From contig CM029116.1 in the NCBI GenBank assembly GCA_016859345.1, positions 1,045,939 to 1,109,938 on the forward strand: a DNA stretch of 64,000 bases, read 5' to 3'. Below, in pieces: positions 57,071 to 64,000 of this stretch (position 1 is the first letter of the stretch; each line of letters starts with the position of its first letter). The DNA comes from Istiophorus platypterus (taxonomy: Eukaryota > Chordata > Actinopteri > Istiophoriformes > Istiophoridae). Under the pieces are notes generated by a model that had not been told where the DNA came from, did no database searches, and saw only the letters and a program-made list of their open reading frames with translations. Position numbers and translations under genes: made by a program.

Positions 57071-57614
57071 AAACTGAAACTCTGAAATGTTAAGATACCA
57101 GGATTGGTTAAAAGAATCTTTAGCCTCTTTCTGACTGAAACTCAACTAAAACTGTGACAGCTCTGTTACTGAGGGGACCAACGGACTGAACCATGAAATA
57201 AATGAGAATGTCCGAAGCTTCATAATCAGCACCTAACATTAAATAAATGGTTAATAACAGACTATGATGTGGCTGGAAGCAGATACAAGGATGTGAAGTT
57301 CTGCCCATTAGCTTTTGCTTCTGGGTTTGAACTTAAAAAGCATCTATTAAAACACCTGGATCTGCTCACAGCTGCAGTATAGTTCCTGAGTTACTGTGTC
57401 ACACACATATAAGTGTCCACATGGACTCATAATACACACACACACACACACATACACACACATTTAAAAAGACTTACGGTGGAGATAAATTTGTTTAAAA
57501 ACTTTGATGTTATTTGTAGAGTCTGAGACGAACAGACCAGGTTTCACATAATCATTCGTCCATAGCAACTTTTCACTTTATCGAAAAGTGAAGCCCTAAA
57601 ATCATCACTTATGG

Positions 57615-57676
57615 AGTTAATGAATGAATGAATGAATGAATGAACGAACGGATGAACAAATGAATGAATGAATGGG
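57615..57676 (+). repeat. (AATG)n tetranucleotide repeat
   Basis: Seven or so AATG units, then degenerate ACGA/GATG units, then AATG again. Confidence 0.9.
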
Positions 57677-58739
57677 TCCTGGATGCAACAGATCTTCATG
57701 TGATTCATCCTCACCAGCTGCAGATATTCATAAAGAAACAGAACAGCTAGTTCTAGTCTCACACTGTATTCTATTTTTTTATAAAAATGAAAATGTCGTT
57801 TGTCCTGAGGAGACAGATTTTAATGTTTCACTTTCACTGGAGAGAAGGATTTGAGTTAAGGACTCACTGACTCTGGTGTGGACTTGCATCAGAGCAGATA
57901 AAGACCCAGTTCAGTCTGTTAGTCTTCATCCTTCAGCTTTTAGTTCAGAATTTGGTTACGTCAGATGCAACTTGTGGCTCCAGGTGATTTTTTTGCCTCA
58001 GGATGTAAATGCGAGCAGAGGAAAAACCAGAGCTGCAGCTGGATGTACTGGAATCAGACCATTCACCCTCAATCAGCATCATCAACATCATCAGCATCAT
58101 CATCAAATTCACTTTCACATTGCTGATCTATTTTTGCAAAAGATAGAATTTTTTTGTGTGAACTTTTCTCATTGTGTGCGGTGGTTTACCTCAAAGGTGA
58201 GCCAGTTACCGTAGCAACTACCAGGTGGATTTCTATTTTTGTTGGACTGGGCTGCTCAAAGACGTTTTCTATCAGTTCTGATAATTTATCAGCTGCAATC
58301 TGTTTTCATTCGCTGAGCTGAGGGAGTTTTGCTGTTGATTAGTTTATATGTCGAGTTAAATTTAAGATTTGGAATAAAACAGTTTATAAAATCTAAATGA
58401 TTCCGTGACATCCTCATGAGTGCGTTGTTTTATTCTCGTTTAAACAAAGACTGTTAGAAAAGCTGTTCAGTTAGAAACATGGTTACAAACTTCCTCAGCG
58501 CTGACCTCAGATCAGCTGCGACAACTGATTCTCCACATTAACTGTTGTAGGAGCATCTCATATTAAACACAGCTGGTTTCCAATCATCGCTCAACAGAAA
58601 GAGAGACGAACACTTCAGGGCCACAGAGGAATGGAACAATTCTGCCTTCATGGGTCGAAGAAAACCTGGAAATCTTGATGACGATGAAATAATTTCCAGT
58701 TACCGGAATAAACTCTAAAATTCGGTCATCTTTCTATCA

Positions 58740-59200
58740 CAGGTCAAGGCCACAACTAATGATTGTAATCATTAAGTAATTAATCTTGTGATATAAGAAA
58801 ACGGTAAAACTTCTCATTACACTTTCCCCAAAAATGAAAGAAAAGCAGAAAACTTTCAAAACCCAAAACTCATTTTCCTTAACAATTAATCTCTTTTTTT
58901 GATTAATAAATAGTTCAGTCACTGGAACTGTGGTGGATAATATCGATCAATCGATCAAGAGTATTAATCAGTTACTATTTTGATAATTGATCAATCTTTT
59001 TTTTTTTTTTTTAGGGACAAAATGTAAAAGATTCTCTGGTTTCAGCTAAGAATTTGCTGCTTTTCTCCATTTTATTTCCTAGTGAATTGAAAATCTTTGG
59101 GTTTGACTCTTCACATAAACAAAAAGGCTCCAAGAGAGTGAAAAAGGCATCTTTTTACTATTATCTGTAATTTTTTAGAATTAAAGATTAAGAGTTAATG
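58740..59200. repeat. ATCGATTA-type MITE copy or copies
   Basis: GGCCACAACTAATGATTGTA, TCACTGGAACTG, then ATCGATCAATCGATCAAG and TTTTGATAATTGATCAATC with AAATGTAAAAGATTCTCTGG, the interior words of this family. Confidence 0.55.
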
Positions 59201-59874
59201 GAAATAACTCTCAGTTGTAGCTCTCAGAAAAACCAAGTCAAAAATGAATGCTTTTTATTTAGACGAACCTGAAATGAACTGTGGCTCTAAGCATTCATGT
59301 CACAGACTGTAGAAAAAACCGAGGGTTAAATGCTGAGAACCAACAGGAGTATAAAGAAAGAAAATGTATTTGACAAGACATAAACCCACAGAGATAAAGT
59401 CTGACATCACAAGCTGATGACGGGAGCTGAAACCAGCGACTCACAGCTGAACCGGTGTCAGAAAAGCTAGACTCACAGGAGCAGAGGGTCCAAGACTCTG
59501 TTTCAACAGGAAACACATCACAATAAAAAGGAGGAAGAAACAACCTGTGGAAGCTCTCAAGGCTTTATTTTAAAAAAAAAAGAAAAAAAAAGAAAAAAAA
59601 AAGGGGAATAAGTTTCCGGTTATAATTCAGGTTTAATCTGTGAAATCTAAGATTTCTAAAGACCTTTAATAACATCACTCCGAATTTATTTTCACAGCTG
59701 TTAAATGTGGAGCTGATTTTAATCACTTTACATTCTGATGGGTAGTTTGCGAAATTTCCCCACAAGATCAATAAACTCTAATATTAATTAATAATAAAAC
59801 ATCACCATTTACTTTATGATTATATTTCTATTATTATTATTATTTTTAATCTGTGACGCAACTACAGCTGTCAG

Positions 59875-60010
59875 ATAAAATAATGGAGTAAATATTTTAT
59901 ATTTTATAAAGTATAAAATAAAATAGAAATACTCATGTACAGGCCGAGTACCTCAAAATTGTACTTAAGGAATTTACTTGAGTGAATGTACTTAGTTACT
60001 TTACACAACT
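59875..60010 (-). repeat. GTACTT-type teleost repeat, minus-strand copy
   Basis: TACCTCAAAATTGTACTTAA, TTTACTTGAGTGAATGTACT and TAGTTACTTTACACAACT match the end of the 16890-17550 family in reverse. Confidence 0.65.
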
Positions 60011-60381
60011 GCAGCATGAGACCAAATACTTATTGTCTGTTAATTTCGAGGTATTAAGGTGAGCAGCAGGTTGACTCAAATCTGGTTAAATACGACATAA
60101 GGAATAAATATTTAAATACTTAATGAATTAATGTTGTTGGGCTTTAAATGGAGAAATTCTTCCAAGGAAATTTCAGTTTTCCCTGTGATTATTAACATAA
60201 AGTTCTGTCAAGGAATAATTAGGAAACTATGGATCTGTAAAATAAAGCATCAGAGAGATCACATCTTTTGTCGCTGATTTGTTTTTTTGTTGATTAACAA
60301 ACAAAAAAACAAAGCTCAGACAACATAAGATAATATTCCTTCATTAACAGGAAATGAAAGACCAGTTACATCATGACACAT

Positions 60382-60390
60382 TCAAGGTCA
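60382..60390 (+). promoter_or_regulatory. Consensus ERR response element
   Basis: TCAAGGTCA, an exact match to TNAAGGTCA, in the convergent intergenic region. A nine-base match can occur by chance in 64 kb, so function is unproven. Confidence 0.25.
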
Positions 60391-61594
60391 GCTCAGTGAA
60401 GAAATGAATGGACTGAAGACAACGGATTTTTGTTCATCAGTGTCAATTTAAGATGAAAAATTTACTCAAGCACCCAAACAGCATGTTTTCAAACACACAA
60501 ATTAAAAAAATAACCTTTTTTTTGTTTGAAACAGACTCATCACAACGTTATAGAACAGGAACTGATAGAAAAGGTTCTGGTTAGAGCAACTTGACTGTTG
60601 GTTAGAAAAATGCCACAAAAACAAAGACAAACAGTGAAGTTCCAGCTGCGGTAACTGACGTTTTCCTGTCAGTCGGGGGCAGTGGAACGAGCTGAAACCA
60701 CAGAGCAACCCGATCTTTCTTCTGCAGCGATACTAGCGGCCAGTACTCCCTCTTATCTAGCTCTGGATTTGGTCTCCACCGGCTCCTAAGGGACACCTCT
60801 GTCTCTTTAGCCACTAAATGCTCCACCATGTTCACCACCAGGTCTCTGGCTTAGTCCGTCTCACACAGCGATGACGACGACGACGACTGGAAATTCACCA
60901 TCAAAGAGTGGCTCCTCGATTTCAGACAGGAAGAGAAAATGGCAGCGTCTCGGTTGGTTGGTCCCTCTACCTGTCACTCATCTGACACAGGTTCAGCTGG
61001 AACTAGAACTAACGAGCTCTAGCAGCACTGTGTCTGTATTTCCTCTCACGTGGATCATCAGCAGGTGAGGACGCTGATTAGGGTGGTTTAATTTGTCTCA
61101 GCTTTGACATCAGCTTCTTTTTTTTCAAATTGCGAATTTTCCACCCACAGAAAGTTTTTGGCTACGTCACAATAAATCAGCGCCTACACTTATCTGAGCG
61201 TTACCAATGACCAACAGAACTAAATATCAGTGTAGTACAACTACATAGAAACTGTGTTCACAAATTTTTTTTTTTTAATGTTTTACATAACATTATCTAG
61301 GAATTTTTCCATTTCTACTCTGTTGGAGGACTGATTCTTCTTGTTTTATATAAAACTGTTCAGGTTCAATCTGTTCAATCTTCAAGATAAATGAAGTGTC
61401 AGGTGTCAAAGGTCAATGAACTTCTGCTGGAAACCAGAAGCTGCTTTTGCGCCTTTTCTTTCTGAAATCAAAGACCCATCATTTTCATAAATAACTGAAT
61501 TCTGATGGTAAATTTGTCAACGTCACCGGACTGGGTGAACGGCGACGTGGTTCAGAACTAAGGTCAAGCCCTAACGTCACACTGAGTCGTTAGA

Positions 61595-61600
61595 TTTATT
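61595..61600 (-). promoter_or_regulatory. shkbp1: Candidate shkbp1 polyadenylation signal
   Basis: AATAAA on the minus strand (TTTATT on plus), about 330 bases downstream of the shkbp1 stop. Confidence 0.4.
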
Positions 61601-61927
61601 GAGTATAGTATCAGTAGAAATACTGATTGATGCTGCTTCAGTAAAAACATTCAGTGGAAACTTTCAAGCATTTCTCTGGTGTTCCAGATTAACATTAGTT
61701 CATTAGTCATCATCTTGTCAACTGGAAGACGACAGAGAGCCAACCAGTGTCCGGTAACCATGGCAACAGGGCTCTATTTAACTGCTGATTGGCTATTCGC
61801 CCAACCCCTCCGCCAATTTAGGCTTCACATCTCAACATGTGACGAGAGAAATCCAAACCGGCTGAATAAGTTTTTCAGCTTTGCAGCTTTCCACGTATTC
61901 ACTCTGAGTCTCAGTCAGATCGGCCAA

Positions 61928-62684
61928 TCAGAAGCTGGTCTCGTTCATGTGTGGTTTGGGGCTGGTGGGTGGGCCGGCAGGGGGGCTGTCCGGAACTGTG
62001 GGGCTCTCGGGTGACGCTGGGACGTCAGCGGGGGATGCTGCAGCGCTGCAGTGAGGGGAGACGGGGATGTGAGACCTGGTCGGGCTTACCGCCAAAGGGG
62101 TGGGGCTAGTTGGGGAAGTGGGCGTGGCCTTGTGGTGCGATGAAAAGGAAGATAACTGAGATGAAGCCAAAGATGAAGGTGTTCCAGGGGCATGGCGAGC
62201 ACCAGGCGACATAGAGAGCGTGGGAGGGGTCCTGAGGCCGAATCTGGCTTCTAACTCGCTACACATCGCCAAGCTCCGCCTGATGCCCTCCGACCCCAGC
62301 AGGACCCCGAACCCGGAGCCCCCAGCTGCCTCTGAACCCTTGGCCAGCTCCTGGCAGCGCTCCACGAAGCTCCCCCGGCGGACAGGCCCCCACTCTCTGT
62401 CCCGGTCCAGGTGCCTAGGGGGTCGGGGGCTGGTGGTCTGGTTGGGGCTGGAGGTGGAGCTGTGGGTGTAGGTGGGGCTGGGGATGGCGAGGCTCTCTGT
62501 TCCGGCCGCACCTGCGGCCAAGAGGCCGGGGTCTCGGACAGGTTTGGTCAGCGGTAGGGGGGGCTGAGCCTGCCGGGGGAGGCTGCCGCACAGCGACGCC
62601 GATGAACCCGAGGCGCCGGGTCCTCGTCCTATGGCGGAGTGGAGACGCTCCGCCCGGAAGCCGTCGCTGAGCTGGGAGTGGAGA
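61928..62684 (-). CDS. shkbp1: shkbp1 last coding exon: Ser/Pro-rich tail
   Basis: Minus-strand acceptor CCTCTCCTCCAG; enters in phase 2 and stops at TGA (61928-61930), 757 coding bases. Contains GSFVERCQELAKGSEAAGGS and RRSLAMCSELEARFGLR, then SP/TP-rich repeats ending PKPHMNETSF. No full P-x-x-x-P-R motif is seen in this exon. Confidence 0.9.
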
Positions 62685-63195
62685 CTGGAGGAGAGGAAGT
62701 CAAAGTTCAAGAACGACAACACCAAAAACCCAGACTTTTAACACCACAATGTTCCAGTTTAAACAGCTGCTCAGGACATTACACATGGTCAGCTATACTG
62801 TTTAATGAAATTTGAAAAAGAAAACAGGCTTTTTGGAAACTCTCCAGGGTTTGAGTCTGTTCATTATAGTGTGTGACAAACCGAACATTTAACTGCTTTT
62901 AAATGGAAGAACTGTTTTGTCCCCGCGTTACTAATTATTCATATTTAAAGTCAAATTTCTCCTTTTATAGAGAATGTTGCTGAAAGGTCTGGCCAATATT
63001 TATATATATATTTTTTTTTTAAAGTAATTAACTTCATTTTGAAACAACAACCTCATGCATTGAATTAATGATATTTATGGGCTTAAATTTGTGTTTAGGT
63101 TTATGTTTACACTGAAAAAAGAGACTAACAGGATAAGTTTAATCTGTTCTTCCTCTTTTGGTGTTAACACAGCAAACCTTTTCAGAGCAACCAAT

Positions 63196-63244
<49 letters not shown>

Positions 63245-63747
63245 CTGCAGGTGGAGGCTCTCGGTGTACTGTCAGGTGTTCTGGTAGGAGCCAGGTCACA
63301 CTGGTCCAAAAGCTCCAGCAGCTCCTCCTCCGTTGGCCCGCCCAGCGCTGTGAGACAACCAATCAGAGTCCACATCACTCACTGATGAATCACAGAGCTC
63401 GAGACAGTCGTGCAAAAAGATAACAGACCAAACAGAGCGTGTATTTCCCTCATGGACAGACCCTGAACTTCCCCTGCTGTTGTGTCCATGTTCTAATGCA
63501 TTTAAAAGCCCCTGTCCTCTTTGGTTAAAACAACAAGGCTGTGTCAAGTTGAAGGGTCTGACCTCTGATGTCGACCTTGCCGGCGATCTCCATGGCAGTG
63601 GTCAGGTCCCACATCTGGATGCTGCCGTTGCTATGGCCGCTGAACAGGTAGCGCCGCGGCCGGGAGCCGATTCGACTCGAGCCCTCGCACTCGTGGACCA
63701 TGAAGCCCGTAATGGAGGTGCCGTCCACCGAACGCACCTCGCACACC
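61928..63747 (-). CDS. shkbp1: shkbp1, SH3KBP1-binding protein 1, C-terminal three exons (partial)
   Basis: SHKBP1 is a cytoplasmic BTB/POZ (KCTD-like) and WD40-repeat protein that binds the CIN85 adaptor SH3KBP1 and so slows EGF-receptor down-regulation. The three exons give the end of the last WD40 repeat (VHECEGSS, GSRPRRYLFSGHSNGSIQMW, DLTTAMEIAGK), then GGPTEEELLELLDQCDLAPT and RTPDSTPRAS, then a 251-residue Ser/Pro-rich tail. The RTPDSTPRAS string distinguishes SHKBP1 from its paralogue KCTD3. PDSTPR fits the P-x-x-x-P-R motif recognised by CIN85 SH3 domains. The N-terminal BTB and most WD40 repeats are beyond the right edge. It runs convergently to esrrd. Confidence 0.92.
63199..63242. 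repeat. (TG)n next to a shkbp1 splice donor
   Basis: On the shkbp1 (minus) strand this is (CA)n starting just after the donor GTACAC, the same arrangement as at several ltbp4 exons. Confidence 0.92.
63245..63347 (-). CDS. shkbp1: shkbp1 penultimate exon: GGPTEEEL segment
   Basis: Minus-strand acceptor GTCTCACAG, donor GTACAC; phase 1 in, 2 out, 103 bases. Encodes ALGGPTEEELLELLDQCDLA then PTRTPDSTPRASTC. Confidence 0.93.
63563..63747 (-). CDS. shkbp1: shkbp1 exon: end of WD40 domain
   Basis: Minus-strand acceptor TTTGTCTCAG, donor GTCAGA; 185 bases, one base completing the previous codon and leaving in phase 1. Encodes VCEVRSVDGTSITGFMVHEC and the GHSNGSIQMWDL WD40 strand, followed by TTAMEIAGKVDIR. 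Confidence 0.94.
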
Positions 63748-64000
63748 CTGAGACAAAGACAGAAAGACGCAAAGACAGACACGCACACACACAGGTAACA
63801 AAAAGTAAAAAAAAAAAAAAAAAAGAGGGGTCAACTAAGTATCTTCAGGTTTTAGGATGTTAAAACGTCTCTGTGGACTTTGGAAGATTTTCACATTATT
63901 TTTGACATTTAATAAACTAAATGATTAATCAATCGCTTGAGAAAATAACTTGCAGATTAATCGATAATATAAAATAATCCTCAGTTGGAGCCCGAGACAA
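63748..64000. other. shkbp1 intron with MITE fragment
   Basis: No further exon before the window edge. GATTAATCAATCGCTTGAGA and GCAGATTAATCGATAATATA (63915-63975) form another ATCGATTA-type repeat fragment. Confidence 0.6.

Larger units (their letters stand above)
56759..61927. other. Convergent intergenic region, esrrd to shkbp1
   Basis: The 3' ends of two opposite genes face each other here. Contents are UTRs, an ATGA tetranucleotide repeat (57615-57676), ATCGATTA-type MITE (58740-59200), GTACTT-type repeat (59880-60010), and poly-A runs (59572-59602). No other gene is supported. Confidence 0.6.

Overview
This is vertebrate, almost certainly ray-finned fish (teleost), genomic DNA. It shows short exons with GT-AG introns, very dense (CA)n/(TG)n microsatellites, and many dispersed repeats typical of teleosts: Tc1/mariner, PIF/Harbinger- and hAT-like MITEs, a tRNA-derived SINE and antisense LINE reverse transcriptase. 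No bacterial, viral or organellar genes are seen. All exon boundaries below were read by eye from splice sites and reading phase.

Layout. (1) 1-6576: repeat-rich DNA with no convincing coding exon, either the 5' flank or an upstream intron of the first gene. (2) 6577-40329, plus strand: 33 exons of ltbp4 (latent TGF-beta-binding protein 4), running from the N-terminal EGF domain to the stop codon. The 4,913 coding bases join in one open frame of 1,636 residues. The signal-peptide end lies outside the window. Domain order is EGF, TB1, EGF, hybrid/TB, Pro/Ser/Gly hinge, 13 EGF domains, the 8-Cys domain aligned with the one that binds the TGF-beta propeptide in LTBP1, two EGFs, the last TB, a Pro-rich acidic segment and two EGFs. 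(3) 40330-49150: the ltbp4 3' UTR, repeats, a Tc1-like relic, and a possible unrecognised spliced transcript. (4) 49497-56758, plus strand: a complete 8-exon estrogen-related receptor (NR3B nuclear receptor), 483 residues, probably ERR delta (esrrd). (5) 56759-61927: convergent intergenic DNA. (6) 61928-63747, minus strand: the last three coding exons of shkbp1 (SH3KBP1-binding protein 1); the rest lies beyond the right edge.

How they relate. The genes are neighbours by ancestry, not an operon. LTBP4 is an extracellular microfibril protein that controls latent TGF-beta and elastic fibres. ERR is a nuclear metabolic regulator. SHKBP1 is a cytoplasmic BTB/WD40 adaptor that competes for CIN85 in EGF-receptor trafficking. 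As I recall human maps, LTBP3-ESRRA, LTBP2-ESRRB and ESRRG-KCTD3 are each linked, and SHKBP1 neighbours LTBP4 on 19q13. This window therefore looks like the fourth member of that paralogous set, still carrying an ERR that mammals have lost. Other points of note are EGF-block duplication in ltbp4, (UG)n in place of pyrimidine tracts at several ltbp4 acceptors, and a 1.1-kb decanucleotide minisatellite with G-quadruplex potential.
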